The position numbers and the translations under genes are program-made. A stretch of 64,000 nucleotides of DNA from Geothermobacter hydrogeniphilus. GTDB taxonomy: Bacteria; Desulfobacterota; Desulfuromonadia; Desulfuromonadales; Geothermobacteraceae. The notes below the pieces were generated by a model that searched no databases, was not told where the DNA came from, and saw only the letters and a list, made by a program, of their open reading frames with translations. Below are positions 9,219 to 18,303 of the stretch, piece by piece. Numbering within the stretch: position 1 is the first letter of the stretch; each line of letters starts with the position of its first letter. The DNA lies in assembly GCF_002093115.1 (NCBI RefSeq), contig NZ_NAAD01000007.1, forward strand, positions 62,001-126,000, in the 5' to 3' direction.

Positions 9219-10208
9219 CTATCCGGTTCGGCGACGGCACCGGTTCTCCACGAAGTCGATCACCTTCTGTTCCAGATGAACATTGTCGAAGCGGTTGATG
9301 CGCGGGATGCCGCCGGGGCTGACACAGTTGATCTCGACCAGTTTTCCGCCGATGATGTCAATGCCGACGAGGTAGAGGCCGTCCCGGATCAATTTCGGGC
9401 GGATGACGTCACAGATATGCCTTTCCGCTTCGGTCGGTTGATGGGCAAATTCATGTCCGCCGGCGCGGATGTTGGCGCGGAAATCGGTGCCGTGGGGCAT
9501 CCGCCGCATGGCGCCGAGGATTTCCCCGTTCAGCAGCATGATGCGCACATCCCCTTCCGTGCGTACCGCGTCCAGGTATTCCTGCACCATCACCGGTTCA
9601 CGACGGTTATAGGGTTCGTAGATACGCACATAGAAGTTGAGCAGTGAGTTGAGGTTCTCCGGGTCCCGGGCATTGACCTTGATCACCCCCTGGCCGCCGA
9701 AGCTGTTGAGCGGTTTCATTACCATGGTGCCGCCGAAGTCGTCGATCACCTTGCGCAACCGCGCCGGATCACGGGAAACATGGGTTTCCGGGATGATGTC
9801 GGGGAAATTGAGGGTATAGAGCTTGCTGTTGCCGAGCATCTGTCCGGCCAGACTGTTGAGAATCAGGATCCGATCTTCAACGGAAGAGAGCAGTTCCATC
9901 ACTTCATGGAGCAACGGCGGGTTCTTGCGCAGGAAGAGAGCGTCGAGTTCAGCGACCTCTTCGAAGATCAGTTGTTCCCTGTCGACACAATCGATAGCCG
10001 CCCGCCAGTATTCGCGCAGAGCGAGACCCTCTTCGGCAACAATCTCTTTCATCCGGCCGACCACGGCATTGTCGCGGATGTAGAGATCGTGCGGCTGCAG
10101 GAAAAAAACCTGGTGACCACGTCGATAGCACTCGTACATCAGCAGCAGGCTGGTTTCGGTGTCGGGGTCGATATGTCCGAGGGCTCCCCTGAGAAAGGCG
10201 ATGCGCAT
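9219..10208 (-). CDS. Glutathione-synthetase-like ATP-grasp ligase
   Basis: 329 aa, close to the usual length of bacterial GshB. The N-terminal preATP-grasp part (1-120) opens with MRIAFLRGALGHIDPDTETS. The ATP-grasp core shows MVMKPLNSFGGQGVIKV (nucleotide lysine and flexible loop), MVQEYLDAV, GDVRIMLLNGEILGAMRR and the metal-binding VEINCVSPGGI. GshB joins gamma-glutamylcysteine to glycine, but no gshA is nearby, and this protein stands head to head with a GNAT/PP-loop/amidohydrolase group, so another peptide-like substrate is possible. GGGGA precedes ATG by eight bases. Confidence 0.82.
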   Translation of the reverse strand: MRIAFLRGALGHIDPDTETSLLLMYECYRRGHQVFFLQPHDLYIRDNAVVGRMKEIVAEEGLALREYWRAAIDCVDREQLIFEEVAELDALFLRKNPPLLHEVMELLSSVEDRILILNSLAGQMLGNSKLYTLNFPDIIPETHVSRDPARLRKVIDDFGGTMVMKPLNSFGGQGVIKVNARDPENLNSLLNFYVRIYEPYNRREPVMVQEYLDAVRTEGDVRIMLLNGEILGAMRRMPHGTDFRANIRAGGHEFAHQPTEAERHICDVIRPKLIRDGLYLVGIDIIGGKLVEINCVSPGGIPRINRFDNVHLEQKVIDFVENRCRRRTG

Positions 10209-10259
10209 GATATTTTCCCCATCAAGCGAATCGGGTGACGACCCGATTCATGATATTTT

Positions 10260-10421
10260 CCTGAATCGGTGAGTTTCTGTTGGATGGAGAGTGCAAGTCC
10301 TTGGCCTGGATACGATTTTCAAAAATCGGAGGCGCACCCTCAGGTTCGCCGGTGATTTTTGGGAAGCGTAGACAGGTCAATGACTTGTGCTCTTCGCCGA
10401 CGTGAAGCTCACTGATTCAGG
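10260..10421 (+). repeat. MITE-like palindromic element, copy A
   Basis: 162 bp running from CCTGAATCGGTGAG to CTCACTGATTCAGG, imperfectly self-complementary along its length, with an inner stem formed by CAAAAATC and GATTTTTG. ATTTT at 10255-10259 is repeated exactly at 10422-10426, a 5-bp target-site duplication. It has no ORF of its own. It lies between the divergent gshB-like and translocase/HEAT genes. Other copies are at 36076, 49379 and 63445. The rest of 10209-10622 holds only the divergent promoter region. Confidence 0.88.
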
Positions 10422-10622
10422 ATTTTAAAAGGCTTGTCGGGAACTATATCATGAAAAGAGGAATCAGCAGCCCTGTCTGCCGGGATCTCAGCGAAACAAA
10501 ATGTCATAATGAAATGCCATAGTTGACTTGCCGGGCAGTATCGAGCAGAGTTAAGACACTTGTCTTCATCGGAGAGGCTTCGGGCAGGAACTGGTGCGGA
10601 GGCGGAAGGGGCAGACCGGTCT

Positions 10623-13600
10623 ATGAAAAATCTGGTTGTTCGTTGGTTCAAGGTTGATGAGGACGAATTTGCCCAGTTCTTCTGGATGACCTCGCTGCTG
10701 CTTTTTATCCGTGCCGCCAGTATCCTGCTGAACAATTATGCCGAAACGGCTTTTCTGAAGCGTTTCGGGGTGGAGTACCTGCCGCTTATGACCGCGGTCA
10801 ATGCGGTGGTCACCTTCGTCCTGATGAGCCTGCTCGGCAGTGCCCTGGTGCGGGGGCGCGGCGATCGCCTGATCGGGCGCTGCCTGATCGCTTTCAGCCT
10901 GGTGGTCGGGCTGATGCGGTTTGTGGTCCCCCTGGACCTGAGTCTGGTTTATCCGTTCCTTTATATTCTGAAGTCCCAGCTGGATGTCCTCCTGGTCTTC
11001 CTGTTCTGGAATCTGGCCAACGACCTGTTCAGTACCCGACAGTCAAAAAGGCTTTTTCCGCTGATAACCGCGGGCGGCATTGTCGGGGGAATCGCCGGCA
11101 GTTCCGTCACCCCGCTCATCGCGCAGCTGGTGTCTCTGGACAACCTGCTGCTGGTTTTTCCACTGCTCAGCCTGGCGGCGGTTTTGAGCGCCTGGCGCCT
11201 GGGGCTTGCCGCGCCGGGGGATTTGTCAGGCAAGGATCAGCAGCAGGCCGGTGACAGGACGTCGTTGCTGCAGGAGTTCAAAATGGTCGGGCCGCTGATC
11301 AGGTCCTCGACCCTGGCCCAGGTGCTGCTGGTCCTGACCCTGTTGCCGAATGTGGTTATTCCAATTCTGAACTACCAGTTCAATTTTGTTGTCAACCAGA
11401 CCTTTCCCAGTGAAGCGGGGATGCTCAGCTTCTACAGTTATTTTCGCGGCGCGCAAAATCTGATTTCACTGCTGCTGATCCTTTTCGTCGGTCGGATCTA
11501 CGGTCGGTTCGGTCTGCCGGTGGCGCTGATGTTCCACCCCTTCAACTATCTGATTTCCTTTTTCGCCTACCTGTTTCAGTTCAATATCTTCTCAGCGATC
11601 TATGCCGGAACGTCGGTGGGCGTCCTGCGCAGGACGATTAACGGTCCGGCTACTACGGTCCTCTATGGCCTGCTGAAACCGGAGAGTCGGGCGATACTGC
11701 GGCCCTTTTTACGAGGGACGGTGGTGCGTTGCGGCATCCTGATCGGCGCCGGAATCGTCTGGGGAGGAACCCAGATCGTCCATCCACGCTACCTTTCCGT
11801 GATCGCCATCGGTCTGGTTGCCGTCTGGTTGGCCGCCACGGTCCTGCTGAAAAGGCGGTATTCCCTGATCCTGCTCGATCTCATTCGGGGAAAACTGCCC
11901 GATTTCTACCGGATGAACAGAAGAGACCTGCAGAATCTGTTTCGCGGCGTTGATGTCGGACCGGTATTGCTGGAGCGGTTCCGCAAGAGCGAGGGCGACG
12001 AGGCGCTCTGGTACGCGGAAGCGCTGCATACCAACAAGGTCGCCGGCCTGGATGACGCCATCCTTGAGCGGTTGCCCGAGCTGGACACGGCCACCTGCGT
12101 GCGGCTGCTTCCCTTTCTTGAACAGCCGGACCGGGATCGGATGCTGGCGGTCTTCGGCCGACTGGCCGATCCCGGCCGATCAGAATTGCTGATCGCGCTT
12201 TCGCAGACGGTCAAACGGATTCTGGATGAGATGCCGGTGGTCGCCGAGCGTCGCCTGTTCGCCAGGGCGACGGATCCGGAGGTCAAGGCCTGTCTGGTCG
12301 GGTGGATGAAGAAAGAGGATCCCGACGGGTTGAAACGGCTGCTGGACAACTGGCTGGATTCGGAGAACCTTGCCGAACGACGGGCCGCGGTTGTGGCCAT
12401 CAGGGATCAGCGTCTTGATGACTATGCCGATATCGTTTATCGCCTGCTTGACTCTGAAGAAGATCCGTCCCTGCTGGCTCTCGGCCTTCACGCCCTGGCG
12501 GATTTCGATTTTCCCGACCGGGCTGACAGAGTGCGTCCCTTTCTCAGGCATGCGGTGGCGCAGGTGCGGGCTGCCGCGCTTGAATCCCTTCCCCTTTCCG
12601 CGGAAAAAGATGTTCAGAGCCTGATCCCGCTGCTGGGGGATTTCGAGGGCCCGATTCGGAAGGCGGCGATAAGGCGCCTGAGCGGACTTGCCAGGCCGTT
12701 GCAGCCTGTACTGGTTGATGCCATGGGCTCGTGCAGCCGCCGGGTTCTGGATGGCCTCTTTCAGGTTCTGCAGGCCCTGGAAATCGATGAACTTGATATG
12801 GTCAGGTTTTGTCGGCGGCAGGTCACGGAGGCGTACCGGTTGGTTGATCTGGCCCGCTGGCTGGAGGGCACGCCGGCGTGTACCGCGCAGGAACTGTTGG
12901 TGATCCACCTGGAAGAATTGCGTCAGCAGCGGGTGGAAAATGTCATTCGTGGTCTGGCCGCGCGAGATGAGAGCGGGCAGATAGACACGATTCTGCATGG
13001 TCTCGCCGGGCAGGGTCGGGAGCGTGAGGACAGCCTCGAGGCCCTGGAATCGCTGGTTGATCAGCGTCTCTGGAAAATCCTTCTGCCGCTGCTCGAAAAC
13101 TGGTCGACAGTCGACCGGCTGAAGGCGGGAAACCGATTTCTGCGCCATCTTGATCCGTCGAAAAGCCGGAAACAGGCTGTCGAAAGGTTGTTGCGGGAAG
13201 AAAATGCCGCGAGCGTGATTCTGACCCTCGAAATGCTTCATTCCCTGGGTCAGGTCGCGACTTTTCGGTCCCGTATTGAAGAGGTGGTGAACTCCGATAA
13301 CGAGTTTGTTGCGGCCATGGCCGTAGGAGTCCTGAGCGCTCCGAAGGAGGAGGTTGTGAACGAAGAAAATACCAGGATGGATTTACCTGAACGGATGATG
13401 TACCTCCGCAAGGTCGACCTGTTTCAGGATCTTCCGGTTAACGAGTTGACGGCGGTTGCCATGGTGGCCGGCGAAGCGGAGTTTGTTCCGGATACCCTGA
13501 TTCTCGGCGGCAGTCTCGGTTGTCGTGGCAGTCATCAAACCTGCGATTGTCTGCATATCCTGGTCAGTGGAGAAGTGGCGATTGAGCAGCAGCGGAGCGA

Positions 13601-13916
13601 TGGTGAATCGGTTGTTTTTGCCCAGTGGGGGGCCGGACAGACTTTTGGTCTTGCCGCCCTGTTCGGTGTGCCCGAGATGTCCCTCAGGGTCAGAGCGATC
13701 ACTGACGTGCTGGTTCTGCAGATCTTCCGGCAGGATTTTACGGCGCTGTGCAAGGAGTTCCCCGAGATCCCCCTGCGGTTGTGCCAGGTTCTCGCCGTCC
13801 GATTGGGGGGAGTTGTCGACGAGTTGAGTCGGGTGGCGCAGGATTGTAAGCAGGGGAACGGGGAAGAACCGCAAAGCTGTACCGGGCACCAGTGCGGCGA
13901 GGAGGAAAAAAAATGA
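10623..13916 (+). CDS. Nucleotide-translocase-like membrane domain fused to HEAT repeats and a cyclic-nucleotide-binding domain
   Basis: 1097 aa from ATG 10623; a TTG at 10560 in frame is a weaker alternative. Residues about 20-410 contain 11-12 membrane segments resembling the ATP/ADP (NTT, Npt) translocase branch of the major facilitator type, starting DEFAQFFWMTSLLLFIRA. Residues about 450-870 are alpha-helical HEAT-like repeats (for example LAERRAAVVAIRDQRLDDYAD). Residues about 930-1060 form a cNMP-binding domain (LFQDLPVNELTAVAMVAG, FGLAALFG, LQIFRQDF). That domain has an inserted GCRGSHQTCDC loop and the tail carries three more cysteines. Role unknown. The stop overlaps the GNAT start (ATGA), so the genes are coupled. 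Confidence 0.82.
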   Translation: MKNLVVRWFKVDEDEFAQFFWMTSLLLFIRAASILLNNYAETAFLKRFGVEYLPLMTAVNAVVTFVLMSLLGSALVRGRGDRLIGRCLIAFSLVVGLMRFVVPLDLSLVYPFLYILKSQLDVLLVFLFWNLANDLFSTRQSKRLFPLITAGGIVGGIAGSSVTPLIAQLVSLDNLLLVFPLLSLAAVLSAWRLGLAAPGDLSGKDQQQAGDRTSLLQEFKMVGPLIRSSTLAQVLLVLTLLPNVVIPILNYQFNFVVNQTFPSEAGMLSFYSYFRGAQNLISLLLILFVGRIYGRFGLPVALMFHPFNYLISFFAYLFQFNIFSAIYAGTSVGVLRRTINGPATTVLYGLLKPESRAILRPFLRGTVVRCGILIGAGIVWGGTQIVHPRYLSVIAIGLVAVWLAATVLLKRRYSLILLDLIRGKLPDFYRMNRRDLQNLFRGVDVGPVLLERFRKSEGDEALWYAEALHTNKVAGLDDAILERLPELDTATCVRLLPFLEQPDRDRMLAVFGRLADPGRSELLIALSQTVKRILDEMPVVAERRLFARATDPEVKACLVGWMKKEDPDGLKRLLDNWLDSENLAERRAAVVAIRDQRLDDYADIVYRLLDSEEDPSLLALGLHALADFDFPDRADRVRPFLRHAVAQVRAAALESLPLSAEKDVQSLIPLLGDFEGPIRKAAIRRLSGLARPLQPVLVDAMGSCSRRVLDGLFQVLQALEIDELDMVRFCRRQVTEAYRLVDLARWLEGTPACTAQELLVIHLEELRQQRVENVIRGLAARDESGQIDTILHGLAGQGREREDSLEALESLVDQRLWKILLPLLENWSTVDRLKAGNRFLRHLDPSKSRKQAVERLLREENAASVILTLEMLHSLGQVATFRSRIEEVVNSDNEFVAAMAVGVLSAPKEEVVNEENTRMDLPERMMYLRKVDLFQDLPVNELTAVAMVAGEAEFVPDTLILGGSLGCRGSHQTCDCLHILVSGEVAIEQQRSDGESVVFAQWGAGQTFGLAALFGVPEMSLRVRAITDVLVLQIFRQDFTALCKEFPEIPLRLCQVLAVRLGGVVDELSRVAQDCKQGNGEEPQSCTGHQCGEEEKK

Positions 13917-14449
13917 AAAATACCGAAATTATCTATCACTATACCGCTCCGGAGCAGCTGACCGTGGAACAGTTGGATGAGGTCTGCCGCCTGGTTGAAG
14001 CCGGCGGCGGGGTAGACAGCCGCTGGCTTCGCCATAACCTGGAAAGAGCCTACCTGATCGCCCGGGCCGAAGTCGCCGGGGAACTGGTCGGCGTTTCCAG
14101 CCTGAAGCGGCCGCGCGCGGAATATGTGCAGCGCATCCGGGAAAAACTGGGGCTGGATATCGAGGGGTTCCTGGAGCGCGGCTATACTTCGATCCGTCCC
14201 GAATACCGGGGGCTCGGTATCGGCACCACCCTGCTGGGCGGATTGACGTCCCGGGCCGAGGGGTATCATATCTATTCACTGATCCGCGAAGATGATCGTG
14301 CCACCCAGACAATTGCGCTGCGCAACCGGACAGTGAAAATCGTGGTTTTTTTCAGTGAACTGACGGGCAAGGAGCTTGGCCTGTGGATGCCGGCCAAAAC
14401 GGCTGCGGCCCTCGGCCTGAAACCGATTGCAGGAGAGAATGAATCATGA
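13913..14449 (+). CDS. GNAT-family N-acetyltransferase
   Basis: 178 aa from ATG 13913, which overlaps the preceding stop and has GGAGG upstream. The acetyl-CoA-binding motif A is clear in TSIRPEYRGLGIGTTLL, preceded by the strand VGVSSLKRP. Substrate unknown. It is translationally coupled on both sides: ATGA with the translocase/HEAT gene and ATGA with the PP-loop gene, so it probably modifies an intermediate or carrier in the same pathway. The C-terminal part KELGLWMPAKTAAALGLKP is not part of the standard fold and may contact a partner. Confidence 0.83.
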   Translation: MKNTEIIYHYTAPEQLTVEQLDEVCRLVEAGGGVDSRWLRHNLERAYLIARAEVAGELVGVSSLKRPRAEYVQRIREKLGLDIEGFLERGYTSIRPEYRGLGIGTTLLGGLTSRAEGYHIYSLIREDDRATQTIALRNRTVKIVVFFSELTGKELGLWMPAKTAAALGLKPIAGENES

Positions 14450-15585
14450 AAATCACCGATCTGCGCCGTGAGCGGATTGCCGACCGGGTTCGGGTTTCCG
14501 CCCGGGTGGAGTGGGAGGACTGTGACCAGCCCGGGAGAGACGTTTTTCTGGAAACGACGGAGCGTTGCGGGTCATCCCTGAACGTCAACCCGGATACCTT
14601 CCTGGTCGGCTGCCTGGTGCCGGCCATGCATCTTGGTGAAAAACGGGTCGCAATCGATGCGGCGGTCTGTCCCGAATTGCTGGAAACCCTCGAAACCGCC
14701 ATGGCCCTGCTGCACACCTGGTACGGTTCACGCTACCAACCGCTGGTGATCGAGACGGCCGGGGTACGGATGCCTGCTGCCGACCGCCCGGAACGGGCGG
14801 CGATTTTTCTCTCCGGCGGCATCGATTCTCTGAGCGCGCTGCGCCGGAATCTGCAGCGTTATCCGGCCGGGCATCCTTCGCGGGTTCGAGACGCGTTCCT
14901 GGTTCATGGATTTGATATCGGCGGGGTGGTTGAGCGCGGGTTGAAATACCCGGTTTTCGACCGTGCGGTGCAGGCGATGACAACGGTGGCCGAGGAGGCC
15001 GAACTGGAACTGATCCCGGTCTATACCAATCTGCGGCATCTCTGTGACGAGCGCGAACTCTGGCTGAAAAAATTCCATGGTGCGGTTCTGGCCGCGGTCG
15101 CCCATGGATTCACCTCCCGCATTCACCGGGTTGAACTCGCTTCGACCTGGGATCTGCAGAGCCTGGCGCCAAGCGGATCCCATCCGCTGCTGGACCCGCT
15201 TTATGGCAGCAGCGAGCTGCGGATTTACCATCGGGATGTGGAGTTGCGACGGATTGATAAATTGCGGATCGTCTCGGATTGGGAGGTTGCTTTTCAGAAT
15301 TTCCGCGTCTGTCTGCAGAATGTTCCCGACCGGCTGAACTGCGGCTGGTGCGAGAAGTGTGTCCGCACCATGACCGGGCTGGTTGCTATCGGCAAGCTGG
15401 CCGAAACCCGGGCCTTTGTCGAAGATGATGTCAGTCACGAACTGCTGGACCGGACGCAGATGGCGATCAACCACCGTGATCCCTTTTATGCCGAGCTGAT
15501 CGAACCCCTGCGGCAGCAACAGCGTGATGATCTGGCGGATATTATCGTTGAAAAGCTCGCGGCGGGATCTGAAAGGGGGCTGTGA
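14446..15585 (+). CDS. QueC/ExsB-like PP-loop ATP pyrophosphatase
   Basis: 379 aa. The PP-loop motif FLSGGIDSLSALRR sits near residue 123, after a 110-residue N-terminal domain I cannot assign. C-terminal NCGWCEKCVRT gives three cysteines spaced like the zinc site of QueC-type enzymes. Such proteins activate a carboxylate or carbonyl by adenylation, ending in amide, nitrile or thio products. It is longer than QueC (about 230 aa), and no queuosine genes are nearby, so preQ0 synthesis is unlikely. The start overlaps the GNAT stop. Probably part of a small-molecule or peptide-modifying pathway. Confidence 0.78.
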   Translation: MKITDLRRERIADRVRVSARVEWEDCDQPGRDVFLETTERCGSSLNVNPDTFLVGCLVPAMHLGEKRVAIDAAVCPELLETLETAMALLHTWYGSRYQPLVIETAGVRMPAADRPERAAIFLSGGIDSLSALRRNLQRYPAGHPSRVRDAFLVHGFDIGGVVERGLKYPVFDRAVQAMTTVAEEAELELIPVYTNLRHLCDERELWLKKFHGAVLAAVAHGFTSRIHRVELASTWDLQSLAPSGSHPLLDPLYGSSELRIYHRDVELRRIDKLRIVSDWEVAFQNFRVCLQNVPDRLNCGWCEKCVRTMTGLVAIGKLAETRAFVEDDVSHELLDRTQMAINHRDPFYAELIEPLRQQQRDDLADIIVEKLAAGSERGL

Positions 15586-15613
15586 CAAGACGGCCTGAAA
15601 ATCGGGCCGCGAT

Positions 15614-16534
15614 TCAGAGCAGGGCGGCCCGCGGGTGGGAGGGTTGCAGATATCCTTCCCGATAAACGGTAAAGATCTCGTCAATGGCTCGGGTCAGACC
15701 CTCCTGCAGCGCCGTGAAAATTTCCGGGTGAAGCGTCCCGCTGTGTTCGTCGCAGTAGACTTTCTTGATTTCGAGGCAGAGGGTCAGGGCCTGTGGCCAG
15801 GTTCGGCTGACCCAGTTGACAAAACGGCCGCGGCCTTCGAAGACGTCATTTTCCGCCACGCTGGTTGTGATCCCGGGCAGGTTGATGTCGGCCATCCCGG
15901 AGAGGAAATAATCCAGCAGCCGGCGGTGAGCGGTGACGTCGACACTGCAGGTGCCGAGGTTGAAGAGCGGGGTTTCGCGGGTGAGCTTCGAGCCGTTATA
16001 GGAATGCAGATCGAGTACCAGGCAGGAACCGTACCGGGCGATCAGCTGTTCAATCAGAGTGCCGACCAGCCGGTAGAAGCGGCGGTGGCGGGCGATGGCC
16101 CGGCGGCGGTCTGGGTGCTGCCCGTTGCGCCAGACCTTGCGGCCGAAAATTTCATTGGCCGTGGCATACGGCTCCGCCCGGTTCAGGTCGTAGAAATAGC
16201 GTGATTCGAGACCGGAGAAGACCAGCGGCAGGTTTTCCAGCAGGCGCGCGGTGTGCGGGTCTTCCTCGAAACGACGTTCGGTGGCGGAAAGCAGGCATTC
16301 ATCTTCCAGGTTGGCGGGAAAGGCCGCGCCGTCATGCAGGGCGACGCAGACCAGCGGCAGATAGGTGTTGATCCTGACGGCGCAGATCCCGTCCACCGTC
16401 GGGGTGGAAAACGGGGTCTGGTGACGCAGATGACGCAGGGCTTCCGCCAGGCGGATCGGCGGTGCAGCAGCGGCGGCGTCCGGCGAAACCGGCACCAGTT
16501 CCGGACAGCATCTGTATTTCAGGTCATGGGGCAT
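15614..16534 (-). CDS. N-formylglutamate amidohydrolase-like protein
   Basis: 306 aa from ATG 16534; two TTG codons just upstream are alternatives. Family landmarks are SRYFYDLNRA, LVLDLHSYNG (zinc-binding DxH) and LCLEIKKVYCDE near the end. Characterised relatives remove formyl or similar groups from amino acids, but many homologues sit beside ATP-grasp ligases and have unknown substrates. It converges on the PP-loop gene with 28 bases between the stops, and is the second hydrolase/ligase-type enzyme of this neighbourhood. Cytoplasmic; no signal peptide. Confidence 0.8.
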   Translation of the reverse strand: MPHDLKYRCCPELVPVSPDAAAAAPPIRLAEALRHLRHQTPFSTPTVDGICAVRINTYLPLVCVALHDGAAFPANLEDECLLSATERRFEEDPHTARLLENLPLVFSGLESRYFYDLNRAEPYATANEIFGRKVWRNGQHPDRRRAIARHRRFYRLVGTLIEQLIARYGSCLVLDLHSYNGSKLTRETPLFNLGTCSVDVTAHRRLLDYFLSGMADINLPGITTSVAENDVFEGRGRFVNWVSRTWPQALTLCLEIKKVYCDEHSGTLHPEIFTALQEGLTRAIDEIFTVYREGYLQPSHPRAALL

Positions 16535-16645
16535 GGCCAACAATCCATTCCGCGCACTTAATGAATCACTCTAGCATATCAGAGCCTTGCGGCGGATGCT
16601 CGGTTTTTAACCGCCGGACAGGAATTCTTCATCCTGCAAGGCGTT

Positions 16646-18244
16646 TTAGTACGCCGGCTTGAAACTTTCAGCCTGGGCCATCAGCCAGTAACGGGCGTAG
16701 ACCGGGTGTTCGGTTCCCTCCAGCAGTTCCCCCTTTTCGAGACGGGTATAGAGTTCGGCGTAGGTCTTGATGCCGACCGTTCCGGTACGTTGAAAGATGT
16801 GGGAGGGCTGCAGTTCGCGGGGATGATCGAGGCCGACGGCGGCGATGATTTCATTCAGGACGCGCAGACTGTTGCGGTGGTAGTTGCAGACCCGGTCGGC
16901 CTTGATGTCGGGATCGAGGGCTTTCTGCAGCTCCCGGTTCTGGGTGGCGACGCCGACCGGGCAGTGGTTGGTGTGGCACTCCTGGGCCTGGATGCAGCCG
17001 AGGCAGAACATGAAGGAGCGGGCAGCATTGGTGTAGTCGGCACCGAAGGCGAGAGCGGCACCGATGGAGCCGGCGGTGGCAATCTTGCCGCTGGCGCCGA
17101 TCTTGATCCGGTCCCGCAGGTTGCAGCCGACCAGGGCGTTGTGGACGAAGGTCTGTCCTTCCCGCAACGGGAAGCCGAGCCGGTCGGAGAATTCCAGCGG
17201 GGCGGCACCGGTTCCTCCCTCGGCGCCGTCGACGACAATGAAGTCAGGCCCGGTGCCGACTTCGAGCATCGCCTTGCAGATGGCGAGGAATTCCCAGGGA
17301 TGGCCGAGACAGAACTTGAAGCCGACCGGTTTGCCGCCGGACAGTTCCCGCAGCCGGGCGATGAATTCGATCAACTCCAGCGGGGTCGAGAAGGCGGAGT
17401 GATAGGCCGGCGAGACGCAGTCGATGCCCATCGGAATTTTTCGGGTCTCGGCAATTTCCGCGGTAATCTTGGCGGCCGGCAGGATGCCGCCGTGTCCCGG
17501 CTTGGCGCCTTGGGAGAGCTTGATCTCGATCATCTTGACCTGGTCATCGGCGGCGGTCTCGGCGAACAGGCCGGGATCGAAGCTGCCGTCCGCGGCCCGG
17601 CAGCCGAAGTAGCCGCTGCCGATCTGCCAGACCAGGTTGCCGCCCGGCTGTCGGTGGTAGCGGCTGATCGCTCCCTCGCCGGTGGTGTGGTAGAAGTTTC
17701 CTTTGCGGGCCCCCTTGTTGAGTGCCAGGATGGCGTTGGCGCTCAGCGAGCCGAAGCTCATGGCCGAGATATTGAAGATCGAGGCCGAGTAGGGCCGGCC
17801 GCAGTCGGGCCCGCCGATTTCAACCCGGGGAAGATCTTCGGCGACCGGGCGTGGTGCTATGGAATGTCCGACCCAGACATGGGTCGGGCTGTAGACATCG
17901 AGTTCGGTGCCGAAGGCCTTTTTGGCCTCGATATTCTTTGCCCGCTGGTAAACCAGGGACCGGAAATCGCGGTCGAAGGGTTTGCCCTCCTTGTTGCTCT
18001 CGACGATATATTGCCGCAGGGCCGGCCCCAGGCCCTCGATGAAGTAGCGCATTCGGCCCCAGATCGGATAGTTGCGCGGCAGACTGCGTTTTTTCTGTTT
18101 CTGGTCGTAAACACCCAGCAGCACCGCGGCGCCGAAGAGCAGGAATAAAAGGAAAAACCAGATGCTGACGAAACTGAGCAACAGGCAGAGCAGGGAAAGA
18201 ACGATGCTGGCCTGAAAGGGGACAAGACGGTAGCGATAGTCCAT
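16646..18244 (-). CDS. Membrane-anchored FMN-binding glutamate synthase family protein
   Basis: 532 aa. Two membrane segments occupy residues about 12-45, then the central/FMN domain of glutamate synthase (about 80-500). Visible are AMSFGSLSANAILALNKGA, GAKPGHGGILPAAKI, VDGAEGGTGAAPLEF and a cysteine cluster CLGCIQAQECHTNHCPVG expected to bind a 3Fe-4S cluster. There is no glutaminase domain, so this resembles the stand-alone GltB-like proteins of archaea and deltaproteobacteria, which may use ammonia or a partner. The membrane anchor suggests electrons from the respiratory chain, an inference. It lies alone, ATG at 18244. Confidence 0.87.
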   Translation of the reverse strand: MDYRYRLVPFQASIVLSLLCLLLSFVSIWFFLLFLLFGAAVLLGVYDQKQKKRSLPRNYPIWGRMRYFIEGLGPALRQYIVESNKEGKPFDRDFRSLVYQRAKNIEAKKAFGTELDVYSPTHVWVGHSIAPRPVAEDLPRVEIGGPDCGRPYSASIFNISAMSFGSLSANAILALNKGARKGNFYHTTGEGAISRYHRQPGGNLVWQIGSGYFGCRAADGSFDPGLFAETAADDQVKMIEIKLSQGAKPGHGGILPAAKITAEIAETRKIPMGIDCVSPAYHSAFSTPLELIEFIARLRELSGGKPVGFKFCLGHPWEFLAICKAMLEVGTGPDFIVVDGAEGGTGAAPLEFSDRLGFPLREGQTFVHNALVGCNLRDRIKIGASGKIATAGSIGAALAFGADYTNAARSFMFCLGCIQAQECHTNHCPVGVATQNRELQKALDPDIKADRVCNYHRNSLRVLNEIIAAVGLDHPRELQPSHIFQRTGTVGIKTYAELYTRLEKGELLEGTEHPVYARYWLMAQAESFKPAY

Positions 18245-18303
18245 GGGTGGTTTCCTCGTGCGGCAGTCAGGGTTTCAGCCCGTCCGTGAGAGATGAGGTG
18301 TCA

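Noticed and set aside
13865-13890. GCAAAGC-type string resembling the core of a c-di-GMP-I riboswitch
   Set aside because: It lies inside the coding end of the translocase/HEAT gene and lacks the other conserved stems.
16706-18148. 480-aa open frame antisense to the glutamate synthase gene
   Set aside because: Shadow of the coding strand; no recognisable motif.
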